Part shown: positions 22,527 through 35,522 of the stretch, in pieces
Layout of the letters: each line of letters starts with the position of its first letter
How positions within the stretch are numbered: position 1 is the stretch's first letter
Source: Molossus alvarezi
Taxonomy: Eukaryota; Chordata; Mammalia; Chiroptera; Molossidae
DNA: 64,000 bases
Direction of reading: 5' to 3'
NCBI GenBank assembly: GCA_037176705.1
Contig: CM073888.1
Location: 45,824,810 to 45,888,809, forward strand
Notes under the pieces: generated by a model
Told to the model about the DNA's origin: nothing
Database searches by the model: none
Seen by the model: only the letters and a program-made list of their open reading frames with translations
Translations under genes and position numbers: made by a program

Positions 22527-24899
22527 AAAAACGTGACTTAAATAGGAGGCTGATGGTTGATAGTTCTACTTCCAAATTAGGAATAAGAGAGAGACAATTA
22601 CACTAATGATTGAGATCACCAACTTCCCACGATAGGAATGCATGAAAGAAACAGGTAAATGAAATACAAAGGACCTGGTGTTAGTTTCTATGATAACTTC
22701 GGGTGACCATCAGCATACATACTTCCTCATCTTGAAAATTGGAAAACAGGCACCAGGTATTGCTTCTATCATTCCTAATGTTGTCAAAATAGAAATGTTT
22801 GCAACAAACAGGCTTGCAGTCATTGGTTGTAATCACTAATAAGACTGAAGGTGCATTTCTTCTTTCTGGTCTCCAAGATCAGAAATTTTCATAAAATTAC
22901 TATTTGAGTGGGCTCTCATAATCCAGTTTTTATATTTTCTGCTGTGATGTCAGGGGAGTTTGCAAAGATAGATAGGTCTGATTTCTCCTCTTCTTCAAGC
23001 TGAATATTGTATGATGGTTTAATTTATTTCTCACTCCCATTTTAAAACACTGTTATTAAATATGGGTGATAGTCTGTAGTTAAAACTCGTTGTTTTTCAT
23101 TTCAGCTCCCACTACATAAATCAAATTGATGATGAACTCAGTTAACTGAATGGCTGGAGGAAAACAGATTTTGTGGAACAGTCAATAATTTCCTGCTGTT
23201 TGCAAACTCTGCATAAGAATGATGAAAAATAAACACTGATGCATGCTCTACACACTCAGCATATGTCACAGATGCTACCGACCGTCTTGATCCATACTCA
23301 TGGATGCCAAGAGAGTCAACTCATTCTAGTTTTATGAATCTCCAAGGGGGAAATTGAATGGTTGTTACTGCATGATGGAAAACATGGCTGGGGCCCCTGT
23401 GATCTGACCTCTTCAGCTTTACAATATGCCTGACACACTGGTCTTAGATCAGAAGACCTCTAAGTTTCCTTCAAACTCTAAGTTTTATGATTCTCTGCTT
23501 TTATGTTTGTTGACAAAAGAACAAGAAAAGAGAAACCAGGATCAGCACACATTTCTCCTTCATGCGTGAACCATTTCGCTTTTGTTTCGGCTTGAAATGC
23601 TCACTCTTGGGGACAGATGTCGCCTCACGTGTCACATTCTTGCCGCCATCTCCACACTTTTAGTTGAGACTGTCACTGACAGGGTGACACACCTGGGAAC
23701 CACAGCAGTTCCCAGAACCATAATTCTAAATACCATCCTAGCAGTCTCTAAATTGCATGGGTTCCCTTGTAAGGTGAGAAACCCTGTCTCCTGGAGGTTT
23801 GTTTATCCTGCAGTTAGGAAAGGTAAGGGACTCCTTTGTGAACCATTTGCTTGGAATTTAAAAGTATAGTATTGCTGACAGAGTGCTGAAAATTCATTAC
23901 ATAGTGTATTTAGCGTTTTCTCTCTGTAAGGGTGGTGTGCTGGTGGCCCCTCCCCTCGTCCCCATCCAGTTCTTCTGACCAGGAGCAGAGCAGAGCTGGG
24001 ATGACGCAGCCACTTGCTCATAAGGGCTCCCTTACCACAGGTTTGTTTGGAGGGCTCACTTCCAAAACAAAGATTAAAATGCCTTTTCTCTTTAATAGTC
24101 TCACTGAACACTGCTGCTTGTTAATGTTCAGACACTAATAGCACTGGAAAGAGTCGTTGCTTGTGTCAACTCATGAAGTAGTCTAAACAAGCCTGCTGGA
24201 GGCTGGCCAGCTCTGGCCAGTCATTGACCACAGACTCGATCTGGAAGGCTGTTACAACTTGTGGAAGTGAGAGGTAGCTCTGCTTCCTGTCTAGCCCACT
24301 TCCCAGGGGTTGTCCCCAGAAGCACTGGACGTTGAGGCCAGTATGGGTTTTGGTTCCGCTATAGACTTAAGATGTGTCTTATTTTTTAGCACCACAATTG
24401 AGATGTGTGTAAACGCATCAGAAAAGCCAGAAATAGGGGCATTATCTGACGTGATGCTCGGCAGCTGGACATTTATAATATAGTTTTGTGGTTAGAAGGT
24501 GCTGATAGTTTTTATCCTTCTTGCATTTTTGATAAGTGGGTAGATGGATTTGTGAGAGTTCTCTTCTCTGCACGATTGTTGTGCTTTTACGGAGACATCT
24601 CCAGTCTTCTCTGGAGGAGCCTTGTTGATCCCAACCACATGCTGTCTCGCTACAAAAAGAGCTTTGTGATCATTGATCATTCCATGTCCCTCAGTAAGAT
24701 CGATGGAGAAAAATCTTCAAATATGCCCTTCTGGTAACAGCAAAACAAACTAACGAACTAACTAAAAACTCTGTATTGAAAAATATTTTGTGGAGTTGTG
24801 TTTGTTTTCTCACTGTGGAGTATTCATTCCTCAGGAGGGAAAAAAGTGGTTGTATCTGTTGCATGGCATCCAAGATCTAATTCTCGTCTCATTGTTTAT
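22527..24899. other. Single-copy DNA, no gene seen
   Basis: The longest frames are about 80-100 codons on opposing strands (23582-23869, 23803-24111, 24486-24737), with no recognised domain. About 23380-23460 (GGCCCCTGTGATCTGACCTC) has a faint L2 resemblance. Confidence 0.4.
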
Positions 24900-25440
24900 T
24901 TGAGAACTTTGTAATCACTTACTCTGCCAGGAACTATGCTAGATACCAGGGATTCAAAGATGAAAGCACATGGCCGTTGCCCCCAAGGAGCACATGTAGT
25001 TGAAATAAAGTAGATGCTATGATGGAAGAATGTGGAAAGCACAAAAGAGAGCATCGGAAAGAGGCTAGGAAGACTTGATTAAGGACATTCTATTTTAACT
25101 GAAACTTAAGGGACTGTGGGGTTTGTCAGATGAAGAAGTCAGGAGCACAGAAGCGGGTGGAGGACGCTGCTGTGGCTGGAGCTCCAGAAGCACTGAGCAG
25201 AGGCGGGTATGGTTATCCGTGGAAATCCAGGTCCTCTCCTGCCATCACAGAAAGGGGGAGGGCTTGGAGGGACGTGGGGCTGGGTAGACCAGCAGGGACA
25301 GGTCATTCAGCGCCTTGTAAGCTGGGTTTAGATTTTACTCTTCATGTGATGGCAGGTGATTGAAAGTTCCAAACAAAAAAGTGACATGATCACATTTGTA
25401 GATAAGTAAAATCATCTCTTTGGAAAACTGAATGCATACA
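24900..25440 (-). mobile_element. L2 LINE fragment
   Basis: Signposts in order are ACTCTGCCAGGAACTATGCT, CCCCAAGGAGCACATGTAGT, a GACAGGTCATTCAGCGCCTT block, TTTAGATTTTACTCTTCATG and AAAAAAGTGACATGATCACA. These match the antisense of the L2 3' kilobase. Confidence 0.65.
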
Positions 25441-26269
25441 CAATGGGGTCCATTCATCACCTGGTATCTAGTCACTGGGGCTGATCAGGGAACACAGAAA
25501 AGCTGTCCATGTCCCTGTCTGTCTATCTCCATTATGATCCATAACGAATTTAAAGAGTTTTCCAAACCTTATTTCTAGGCTTATGCAAGCCGTGGAAAGG
25601 TTTGTTGAGGCTTCCTAGCATTTTATCTCTGTCTAGATCTCATCAATTTTTTTTCTCTTGCTGCCTTTTTGCCAGCATCCTATGATGACTTGCTATTTTT
25701 GAGCTCGTGACCTTAAGGCTTTTCAAAACATATTCAAATGTGGAGTAAAACTATGGTAATTAAAACAATGTGATATTGAAAAGACATAGCAATGGAAGAC
25801 ATAGCTGATTCAAAATCAGACTCTAGTGTGTATAAAAATGTAATATATGAGAAACCAATAATCACAAATCAATCTTTCATGAAGAGTGTGATTAATACAA
25901 ATGATTGGTTGATAACAAAGTTCAATGTTACAAGTAATCAAAAAAGGCTAATTAAAGCAAAAATAAGACAAAGGATACTATTAAGCACGAAAAATTAAAT
26001 GTAATGCCCATGAAGTATAGATGAAAAAGACATTTTCTTACGCAGTGAAAGATATAACTTTTCTGAAAAGGCTGTTATGTATTCAAATCTATTTTTCAAA
26101 ACGTTTACACCCTTGCTCATGATTTTGCTGATAAAAACATAGTTTAAGAAACAATTAGAGAATTAAACAAAGATTTATGCAAGAAAATGTTCACTGGAGT
26201 AGTATGCATAATAGCAAACACTCTAAGGAGAGGTGATTTATAAAATTAATCCTACCAATAGGCACTCTC

Positions 26270-26460
26270 TTTCATGGAAATAAGTATTTACCGAGCTTCT
26301 ACCACAGTTATTGATTGATGTAGCTCCTATAATCTTCCCAGGTTATAGAACAGAAAACTGGGGCCTAGAGGGGTTTGGTAATCTGCCCCCAAACCACACA
26401 ATTTTGGTACTTAGCTCAGGTATGACCTCCAAGCCTTGTTCTTTCCATTATTCCTAATTC
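26270..26460 (-). mobile_element. MIR SINE
   Basis: Contains GGTTATAGAACAGAAAACTG, GGGGCCTAGAGGGGTTTGGT and CCAAACCACACAATTTTGGT, the reverse complement of the MIR region around its ACAGATGAGGAAACTGAGGC phrase. Confidence 0.7.
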
Positions 26461-28086
26461 TCTTAATACATATAGGTCAGTCATTTGCTTGAAATATATC
26501 TACAAATGGCTCCACAGCTCTTTCTATTTTTCCAACTTTCCAGAAAACAAGATGGTTCTGGTTTTGGATTCCTGTGGTGTGAGTAGGGGAGCTAGTGCCT
26601 ACAGTTTGAAAAGTCAGTGAATTCATCTGCGATTTAGATCATTTGTTTTCCAAGGAAAAAATAATGAGCCCTAAGAATGCAATGTTCCTCCTGGGAATTT
26701 TTCTTCTTTTACTCTTGGAGCAAATCTAGGGAAGAAAGCATTTAAGACACTGAGAACATCCCAGATAGGATCTGTAGTAAGTAATGGCCGGTCGATTTTC
26801 ATCTAGTGTTTACAGAGCTTTATAGGGCTCCCTCTTCTACTGGAGAGCCAGTGTCTTCGCGTGAAGGAAGAACAGCATTGTCAGTGCGTTGAACATAGGG
26901 AGAGGACACTGTCTAGTGGTGGAAGTAAAGGACTACAGTTGTTTCTCAACAGTCAATGGCTTGACTCAGCCCTTAAAGGAGGCACTGGTTGACTTCAGTT
27001 TTTGTATAGATGGAAAGTGGAAGTCAAAACAAACCACCAGCCTCACAGGATCAAAGGTCCCTCAGCCTATACTTGCAGATTGCCAAGAAACACATTGCAG
27101 GAGCACCAAGTGTTGATGGTCAACTGAAAGGTCATAAAATAAATAACACTTGTTTGCCTCCTACTTATATTTTCTTATTTGGAAAGTGTTGGAACACTTG
27201 TTTTCATTATTATTACCACGTAATGTGTTATTCTGCTCTCTTTAGATACGACCAGTGGCCAGGGTCAGTTTTGGGTTTCTAAATAGTGGGAAGCAAGGGA
27301 AAAGGCCTCCTAGGAAAGTCACAGAGAAATCTCTTCTTTCCCAAACTCTCCCTCTTTATCCACTTTCTCTCTCTCTTTTCTTTTCATTCCACAAAGACTA
27401 GAACTGTGTCTATACTTCATCAAATCCAAGGTAACACATTATAAGACTAACCAACATTTCAGATATAATTAAGAAAGAAAAGTACTGCCGATTAAAATGA
27501 CACAGAGTTTTTAACTTAAAATTTTAATTTTGTTCTTGTTAAAAGAGTTCATCTAAACTTATTTAGACATAGATGATTTTTCTTTATCATATATTGCTCT
27601 CTCTTGCATACATACATACATAAAATGGGAAATATAAGCAAAATACTAGCTTAAGGGATTCCTGAAGCTGCTTCATTGAGTTAACTTTTCTTAGTCCTTT
27701 CTTGATTCAAAATTTTTCTCTACACCCCATATTGTTCTCTGTTTTATGGAAAATGTTTCTGCAGCACAGGAGCGCTCCACTATCATCTCTGGGTTTTCTT
27801 TCAAGTCCCAGACAGCTATTGCTGCAAATGCTGGTTATTGCTTGATCTCACCAGATCAAAGGAAGGTTTTCAGGCAACAGCCTGAATTAACCTTTCTTCC
27901 TCAAATGATCTTTTAACAGTTTGTTGACTAAAATATTGAAGGGTTGCAGTTGTCCAGTCATGCTTCCAGAATGTCAACCAAATTCAAGGTTGTGGGAGCA
28001 AAAACAGTGACAATTACGTTAGGACTTCCATCTGCCCAGCAATGATTGTAAGATGCCATTAATCGTAAGATTTCAAAGGTGCTAAA

Positions 28087-28108
28087 AAGTAAGTAAGTAA
28101 GTAAGTAA
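28087..28108. repeat. (AAGT)n microsatellite
   Basis: Five tandem AAGT units. Confidence 0.9.
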
Positions 28109-28796
28109 ACTCAGCAGGAGAGGAGTGCACCCTAAAACTGATGATATACAGTCTGTGTTCAATTTCAATTGCATCCAGTGGAAAGTGGGGGTAGGGCATA
28201 GAGTTAGGGGTTAAGGGTGGGGAATTGTCTTCTGATCATGATTTACTCCAAGTCTGAGTTTTGATGTTCTCTCATAGTACCCTCTCAACGTGTCCCACAG
28301 AGGACTCAGACAGGGTTTGTGGGCTGACCTTAAAGGAACTGCTAAGGTCTTCAGGAGCTGTCTCAAGTAATGAGAGCCCAGATTTACAACAGCATCTAAT
28401 TTTCACTTCATTTCAAAGATTTTTCAGCTCAAATTAATTCTTACAGAAATAGATCCACCTTATAAAGAATCAACTTTCTTTGTTTTTCTCCCCACTCTAA
28501 AGCTTGAACAAATCAGACAGCATACGAAGTCTTCCACTAAGCCCTGGGAGAAGCTGAGCCACAGACTGACATATGGGCACCTGTCTCCATCTTTACATTA
28601 AAGTGAGGCCAAACTGTATGTTGATTTCATTGAGGTTACATTGGAGGCATTGATTCCTTGATTGTTCACACAGGAGTGTGGAATGAAAACTCCAAGTCAA
28701 TAAACAGCAGTATGGCAGTGTTTTATGGTTTATTATCTTATTGTTGGTGGTGGTTTTCAGTCTAGCTTTCTATTTTTCTGATTAATTTTTAAAAAA

Positions 28797-29640
28797 CAAA
28801 AATGGCCAAGAGACATATGAAAAAATGCCCAACATCACTAATCATCAAAGAGATGTAAATTAAAACAATTATGAGGTATCACCTCATACCTGCCAGAATG
28901 GCTGCCATCAACAAATCATCAAACAACAAGTGTTGGCGAGGGTGTGGAGAAAAGGGGACTCCAGTACACTGCTGGGGGGAATGCAGACTGGTGCAGCCAC
29001 TATGGAAGACAATATGGTGTTTCCTCAAAAAATTAAAAATTGAATTGCCATTTGACCCAGTGATCACACTTCTAGGACTATAGCCTAAGAAGCCTGAAAC
29101 ACCAATCAGAAAGAATATATGTACCCCTATGTTCATAGCAGCACTATTTACAATTGCTAATATCTGGAAACAGCCCAAGTGTCCATCAATAGATGAGTGG
29201 ATAAAAAAGCCGTGGTACATATATACAAAAGAAGGCTATGCAGCTGTAAGAAAGATCTTGCATCCTTTGAGAAAATATGGAGCGACCTGGAGAGTATTAT
29301 GCTAAGTAAAATAAGCCAATCAGAGAAAGACAAATACCACATGATCTCACTTACTTATGGAATATAATGAACAAAAAAAGCTGATGAATAAAACAGACCT
29401 GGAGACATAGAAAAGAGTATGGTTCAGACTGACAAACCTCAAAGGAGAGGGGTGGGGGCGGGGAGGGATGAGATAAACCAAAGAACTTATATGCGTGTTC
29501 GCTTCGCCAATGGACATAGACAACAATGCTCGGTGGGGGGTGGGATAGGGAAGAGGGTGTCTGGGGGAGGGGAGGAGAAACATCTGTAACAAAAATAAAT
29601 TAATAAACTCAAAACAAACAAACAAACGAAAAACACAAAA
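28797..29640 (+). mobile_element. 5'-truncated L1 LINE with ORF2 C-terminus and 3' UTR
   Basis: Opens within late ORF2 (AATGGCCAAGAGACATATGA, GAGGTATCACCTCATACCTG). One frame, 28871-29083, is open for 70 codons and carries the Cys-rich end of ORF2 ([20 protein letters not shown]). It stops at a TAG where the family normally reads on. The remaining ORF2 end, a G-rich 3' UTR and an AAAC-rich tail (29610-29640) follow. It is a dead copy, moderately diverged, and the most recent-looking L1 here. Confidence 0.93.
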
Positions 29641-32475
29641 AGACCCATAGGACAACTGCAAATAGATAGGAAAAAAATTAATAAGATTATCAGCTATTTG
29701 TCTGTATTTCTGGAATACTTAAAACTTCCCTCACATTTAAGCATTTTCCCTACTGTCTTATTATATAGTGATTCTTAAATGATACAGACTAATCCCTAGC
29801 CCTGTCCTTGTTCAAATTCTCACAAACCCTGTCTTAGAGAAGGATTCACTAGTGGACCGATGGAGGAGAGGGTACATATTGTACAAGTGCTACTGGTGTT
29901 GGCCTGGGCCCTTTGCCCGAGGGGGTAAAAAGCAAAGGAAAATGAATCATAATGGCAGCAAACTAAGGGTCTCTGTTTGACTGGATGGACTAACTCTTAT
30001 GTTTTTGTTGGAACCCCAACTTCTTCCAGATCACTGTCAAATCTCTAGTAACACCTGAATTGTCCTAGGACAATTGTTTAACTGCTATAGTTTATTCTTT
30101 ACTTATCTGTCACAGAAACTTGATTGCTTTCCTCTCTTCAACTTTCCTAGCACATGTACACACACACACACACACACACACGCATACACCCCGTGACTGA
30201 TGTTCATTCAGTGAGCCATTCTGAGCCCAAGTCTTGAGTGCTGTTAATGATGTTTTTGCACTTCAAGTTAATGAAGTTCCCTTGCCCCAGGGTGCTGTCC
30301 CCCTTCTCCACTGGTCTCCCTCTTCTGTGCCAGGACACAGACTTCTCTTGCCTCCCCAGGGAAAGTTTTGTCTCCAATAACCAGTTCCCCAGTTACCTCT
30401 CCAAACTCAGCCCTTCCCTGGTGGATTCACAACAGTGTTGTATGTTATACGACCATAGTCACTTCATCTTTTAAAGAGGCAGGACAGGTATGGTAAGGAC
30501 GAGGACCAGGTGGCTCTTCCTCACTTTCTGTGCTCAATGACCTGTGTGGGGTTGTGACCCTGGGCCTTAAAATCAGTAACCCAGATGTTTGGCTCTCTTG
30601 ATTTCTCTGTCCATGAAATGGGAGACTATGTACCCTGCCAGCCAGAGGAAGAATGTTTACCCAACGTTCTTTGTTTTTGTTCAGAGTGTTGAATAGAAGA
30701 ATTATCTTAGGATAAGATGAAGTACTATGCCAGATATGTACGGTGTTTAGAGCACTGATTCTTCATCCTTTGTTTCAGAAACACCAGAGCCTCCATCCCA
30801 TTGAAGTAATGTGGCTGCTGGTTTGTACTTTTGTAAAAGGCAAAACCTATTACAAAAACTTCAGTAACTTGAGTGGCTGCAGTTTTTCGTTTGTGGGAGA
30901 TTCACAAAAGTTGGGAAGGGGCACCCATTATTGGCTCATATGGATTCTCACCCAAAGTTAGGTTTACACGGCAACACAGTTGAAACTGAGTTTCACTTGA
31001 TCTCCACCTGAAACCCTAATTCATCTTGGGTGCCTTTGAAATTCACCCCTATCTAGTCGAGGGTTTAAGACGGGTTCACTCAGAGTTTTGTGAGCCTCAG
31101 CAAACCTCTCAGTGAACTTGGCCTGAATTTGAGGTCTTGATTCAGAAGTTTGGAGTTCTCATTCAGGAGCTTAGCATGATCCTTGGCTATCTCAGGCCAC
31201 AATCTGAAATCCCATCAGACTCACTTCAGACCATATGGAGTAAAGATAGAGACCGCTATGGCTCTTACCCACTCGCCACACATTCATTGCTATGTTTCTA
31301 TATCCTCAGCAGACCTCACTAGGCTTCTACAGAAACACTTTTTTCTTTTCCTTAAAAAAAAAAAAATGACATTAGTCTCAGTGGCTGCTAGGAATGAACT
31401 GGTCAAGAAGACTATCAATTTCTTGACACTCCATTACATATGTTGAAGAATTGTTTCCTTTCAGTACCCTCAACAGACGTGTTTGCTGCTTTTAAATCCA
31501 GTAACCACCCCCACTGGATACTGTATTAAGATCTTAAATTATTATTTCTATTCATGGTGGTGACTTTTCAAGAAGGTTCATTATGTAATTTTGATTATAA
31601 AAGCACAAAAAAATTCTAGTCTTCTAGTCAGTCTTTAAAATACTCTTCTTGAACACTGTTGATATTTGTAATGAATGAGATGATTTAAAATTGTATATTT
31701 TTAAAGTCTGGGATTTGTACCATTGATTTTCCCCTATGCTAGTTCTGTCCCAGAGTGAGAATCTATTTTCATTACAAGTTCTCATTCATACTGAAATGAC
31801 TCTTATTTTTACGGTAAACTATATTTTGTTGCTGCTTACAGTGTAGGTAATAGTAGATCATAAGAAGAAATGGAGCAAACCCACATAAAATTAAAAAATA
31901 TTTCTATTGGTTTTGACAGTGGGGAGACATTCCTGTTTTCCTTGGTGAATAATGCAAATGAAGGGTTTTTCCTCAGTTATAGTGCTTTGGGGGACATCTG
32001 GCTGTACAGTATTGGATTTTTTTTTTCAGAGAATAGTGCTTTACAACTGCTTTCCAAGTTATTTCTCAAATCCTCAGGAAACAGATTAGCTTTGCAGTAT
32101 TTATTCAAACATATTGGAAATCAAAGTGAGTTTCAACTGGTAAAATGTCTGAATTGAAGACTATTTGTAAAAAAAAAAAATGCATCTGGATTCCTTTTAA
32201 GGATATATGGTCATTGAAACATGACTAATAAAGTTTCTAAGCCAAATCCTTTGAAGGAAACTCTTTCATGAATAGAAGAGACAGTTGAGAATAAATTATA
32301 ATCAGCAAGTCAATTGTTTCTAATAAGTGGGTTCTTGAAAACTCTTTGTTCCTTTCAGATTTAAGATTCTCCCCAAGTCTAGTTTTCACTATTAATTTTT
32401 CTGGGTGCACATTGTGTTTACAGAGAATGCAAACGTATGCAACCCAGCTTCTGAAGCAGTGAGCTGGGTGGAAAC
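29641..32475. other. Single-copy DNA, no gene seen
   Basis: Contains a CA run at 30159-30182. Frames of 70-95 codons (30238-30474, 31183-31446, 31870-32157) show no motif I recognise. A weak MIR trace may lie at 30545-30640 (CCATGAAATGGGAGACTATG). Confidence 0.4.
30159..30182. repeat. (CA)n microsatellite
   Basis: About a dozen CA units. Confidence 0.95.
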
Positions 32476-32494
32476 GGGGGGGGGGGGGGGGGGG
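32476..32494. repeat. Run of 19 G
   Basis: A single homopolymer followed by CACTGCCCAGC. Runs of this kind are prone to length error in sequencing. Confidence 0.9.
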
Positions 32495-32869
32495 CACTGC
32501 CCAGCCCCTGGCTAGTTCGGCTATCACTGCTGGCTACGTTCTCTTTGATCTCTTCCATTGCCACCATATCCCAGGCAAATAAATACACTTTCCCTCAACT
32601 GCCATTTTCTCTGGTCCTCAGTGAGCTCACTCCCCCAACCCCAGATCACTATCGAGCTTAAAACTTCCTTCCTCCATCTCTCGTCCTCCTCCTCAGAGTT
32701 CAGTCAGTGACCAAGGAGAACCCAGCCAACGGTTTCCCATCACGAACTCACCTCTCCCCCTTCCCAGGTCCTCCGCCCGAATGCTAGCTTAGCAACTGGC
32801 CTCTCGTCGCCTGGCCTACCAGGAACCCCCGAACCTCTCGCCACCCTTCTAGTCCCTCCATCCCAGAGA

Positions 32870-33165
32870 ACACTGGGAACCGACCCATCTCTGATCAAAA
32901 ACCTTCCTGGCCCCTACTGCCTGCTGAGCTCAGCACAGGCCTCGGGGCTCCGGGGAGCCTCGCTGAGAACGGATTCTAGCGCTTTCCATCTGAGCTCCTG
33001 CTCCGCCTCTGGGGAAACCCCACACTTGAGCCAATCAGATGACTGCTTTTCTGTTCCCCAAACTGTGGGCCTCCCGTTCTCTTTACATATTCACATGCCA
33101 TTCCCCTGGTTTTCTCTTAAAATCTTAATAATCCTTTAGAGCCCAAAACATACCCTCCAGTTTCC
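32870..33165 (+). mobile_element. Probable L2 LINE fragment
   Basis: ATCAAAAACCTTCCTGGCCC, CTACTGCCTGCTGAGCTCAG, TATTCACATGCCATTCCCCT and TAATCCTTTAGAGCCCAAAA follow the order of the L2 3' region in sense. A G/C-rich block is inserted or diverged in the middle. Confidence 0.45.
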
Positions 33166-33170
33166 ACGGG

Positions 33171-33210
33171 GTGTGTGTGTGTGTGCGTGTGCGTGTGTGT
33201 GTGTGTGTGT
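33171..33210. repeat. (GT)n microsatellite
   Basis: GT units with two GC interruptions. Confidence 0.95.
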
Positions 33211-33349
33211 ACTTCCCAGTTCTAGAACATACCTACGATTATTTACAGCACATCATACAAGAAAGCACCAGCCATCTTTATCAATACAGAGCATGGAGGG
33301 CCTTAGTAAATGCGAGTATCATATATTCATGTGTATCTTGTAGTCACAA

Positions 33350-33770
33350 AACACGCCAGCGTTAACAAAGACCCCTCACCCGCGTGTCGTTGACTTGGCC
33401 GCACAAACCCATGGCCACCGCGGGCCGCTGACGACAAAGACGCCTCACCTGAGCAAACTGCCTGGATCACAGCAGGTCGTCTAGCGAAAAGGTGACAGAG
33501 CAGGTTTCACACCAGCTCTTGTAACAGCTCCTGGCACTTTGAACCCAGCCACGATGACCGCCGTTCTAAGCGGACAGTCAAGGACTGAAGCGGTGTCCAC
33601 AGCCGCCGGGAAGAGCCCAGGCCCAGGCTCCGCGAGAAGAGCCCCGGCCTGATCAAAGCGCTGCTGCAGGGGCGGGGGGGGGGTCTGGTAGCCGCTGGGC
33701 TGGGCGGGAGGCGCAGCAGCTCCCTGCGGGGGCTCCCTGAGGGGCTCCCTGCGGGAATCGGCTCTCACTC
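33350..33770. other. Small CpG-rich patch, possible weak CpG island
   Basis: CpG density rises well above the surroundings, with CCCGCGTGTCGTTGAC, CACCGCGGGCCGCTGACGAC and AGCCGCCGGGAAGAGC. There is a GGGGCGGGGGGGGG run near 33671-33684 and a CTCCCTGCGGG(G/A) phrase repeated at 33720-33760. No TATA or CCAAT arrangement was found. The open minus-strand frame (33481-33816) is explained by composition. Confidence 0.5.
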
Positions 33771-33829
33771 TGCAACCCCTCTGCCTCTTGGTCTGTGCTC
33801 CCCAGGCAGCCTCCATCCAGTGCTGCCAA

Positions 33830-34100
33830 CTGGTATTTAATTTGTTTATTTACTCCCTTCCTGCAAACACTCAGAAAGGATTGAGGGGGGCTTTAAACTG
33901 TCTTGTATTTCACAACAACATGAATACAACTAGATCTTATCTCCGCCACTTGTTTTGAGGCCTTGAGCATTAAAAAAAGTGTGTAGTTTACATATTTGTA
34001 CTAAACATGTATTTGACATGAGGATATGCTGCTGGTGGATGTTCAGTATCCAGGGAGTGAATGAATAAGTGAATGAAAGGGCATCTGAGAGATTTCTGTT
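33830..34100. other. Single-copy DNA
   Basis: No recognised element until the TSD of the short SINE at 34101. Confidence 0.35.
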
Positions 34101-34115
34101 AAAGATGGGATGCAG

Positions 34116-34230
34116 GCCCTGGCCAGTTTGGCTCAGCGGTTGGAGAGTCAGCCTTCGGACCAGAGAGTCCCGGGTTCGATTTCCGCTAGGGGCACGTACC
34201 TAAATAAATTAATTAATTAATTAATTAAAT
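34116..34230 (+). mobile_element. Short VES SINE (tRNA head only) with TSD
   Basis: Carries the VES head (GCCCTGGCCAGTTTGGCTCA), B box (GGGTTCGATTTCC) and CTAGGGGCACGTACC, then goes straight into an AATT-rich tail (34203-34228). The centre, CATCGATG block and normal 3' end are absent. AAAGATGGGATGCAG (34101-34115) and AAAGACGGGATGCAG (from 34231) form a TSD, so the insertion itself was short. Confidence 0.93.
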
Positions 34231-34245
34231 AAAGACGGGATGCAG

Positions 34246-35522
34246 GAGGAGACATGGTTAAATAAATTATAATATTATACTTTAAAATAATATGCAACCA
34301 TTAATAAAATGAGACACATCTATATGAATTTAAATGGTGAGAAGACTATGATATATTATTTACTAAATCACAGAATACACACATATATATAAAAAAAACT
34401 GTGTGCATGTGTGTTTGTGTGTGTGTATGTGTTGCATAGTGAACTGTTAACACTGGTTACCTCTGGGAAAAGTAATGGGATTGAAAAAGAGCTTTGTAGA
34501 CGTCTCTGCTACAGTGCTATAGCTCATATCCAGAGATTACATCATTACGTATAGTTTTGGAAGCACTATAACATACTTTACAATGGGTTTGTATGACTTT
34601 GAGCATTCAGAGGATTTGGCAACAAATCATAATAACTAAGGGTTAATGCGACAGTTTCACATTGTCATGTTGCCTTAGCCAGGGTTCAAAAGTACCATTT
34701 AGTCTCTCCCACATGCTGAATGTCTTCATATAACTTAATCCTGGAGATTCTTTCCAGTCTGTGACCAAGATCCACTTCTAAGTCCAGCTTCCTTCTCTGT
34801 GTTGCCTCCCCCCCAAGTGGCCACAAAAGGTGCCCCAAACATGGTCTCCTGGTCTTCATTTTGTCTTTTATTTTCTAGGACTTCTAATGGCACATCCTGG
34901 TCCCTCCTGGTTTGACTCTCCTTCTTCTGCTTGGGACCATCTACGTGGATGCAGCCCTGCTGCCCCCCGCCCCCCGCAAGGTTGCACAGTGCTCACCGAC
35001 ACGTTCAGTGCAGCTTCCTTGAGACTTTGGTTACACGTGTGGAACCACCTTGGGCCTGTTCTTTTGTTAAAGTACGAAGAACTGTGGTACCATGTCTGGT
35101 TCACTCCTTTCTCCATCTCCCTACCACCCCCAGACCAACAACCATAACTCTTCAGAAGGAAATTATTTTCCTTAAGTATTTAATAGTGTTATCTACCAAT
35201 GATAGAATATAGGTATCAGGCATTTACAACTTTTTAAACTAATACCCAAATAGTAATTAGAACTCTGATTTTCTTCATTGGCCACCACTCTTTCTTTTCC
35301 TTGCATTTGAGTGTTTTTTCTTCTGAAACGCACACTTTTTCTCTTAACTCTTCTATTTATTCTCTCACCGCTAAATACCTTCCTTACATTGCATTAAATC
35401 TCACTTATGTACCGTTCTCCTAATACTTAAATGATGACCAGAATAGTCCGGTCTTATCGGACAGCACTGTGTAATTTTGTCTTGTATGACCAGGTGAACC
35501 ACACCATAAAATGTGAGGCCAA
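34246..35522. other. Single-copy DNA with a TG-rich microsatellite
   Basis: An interrupted GTGTGC/TGTGTA run occupies 34400-34433. The 105- and 93-codon frames around 34830-35212 overlap each other on the same strand and are not recognised. Confidence 0.4.

Larger units (their letters stand above)
25441..28796. other. Single-copy DNA with one MIR, no gene seen
   Basis: A 68-codon frame at 25792 and several others carry no recognisable content. No VES copy lies here. The MIR at 26.3 kb and the microsatellite at 28.1 kb are listed separately. Confidence 0.4.

Noticed and set aside
28871..29083. 70-codon frame as a host gene
   Set aside because: It is the C-terminal end of L1 ORF2 in a truncated, stop-containing LINE.
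32476..32494. G19 run as a functional quadruplex
   Set aside because: A single homopolymer with uncertain true length; no neighbouring G runs organised as four tracts.
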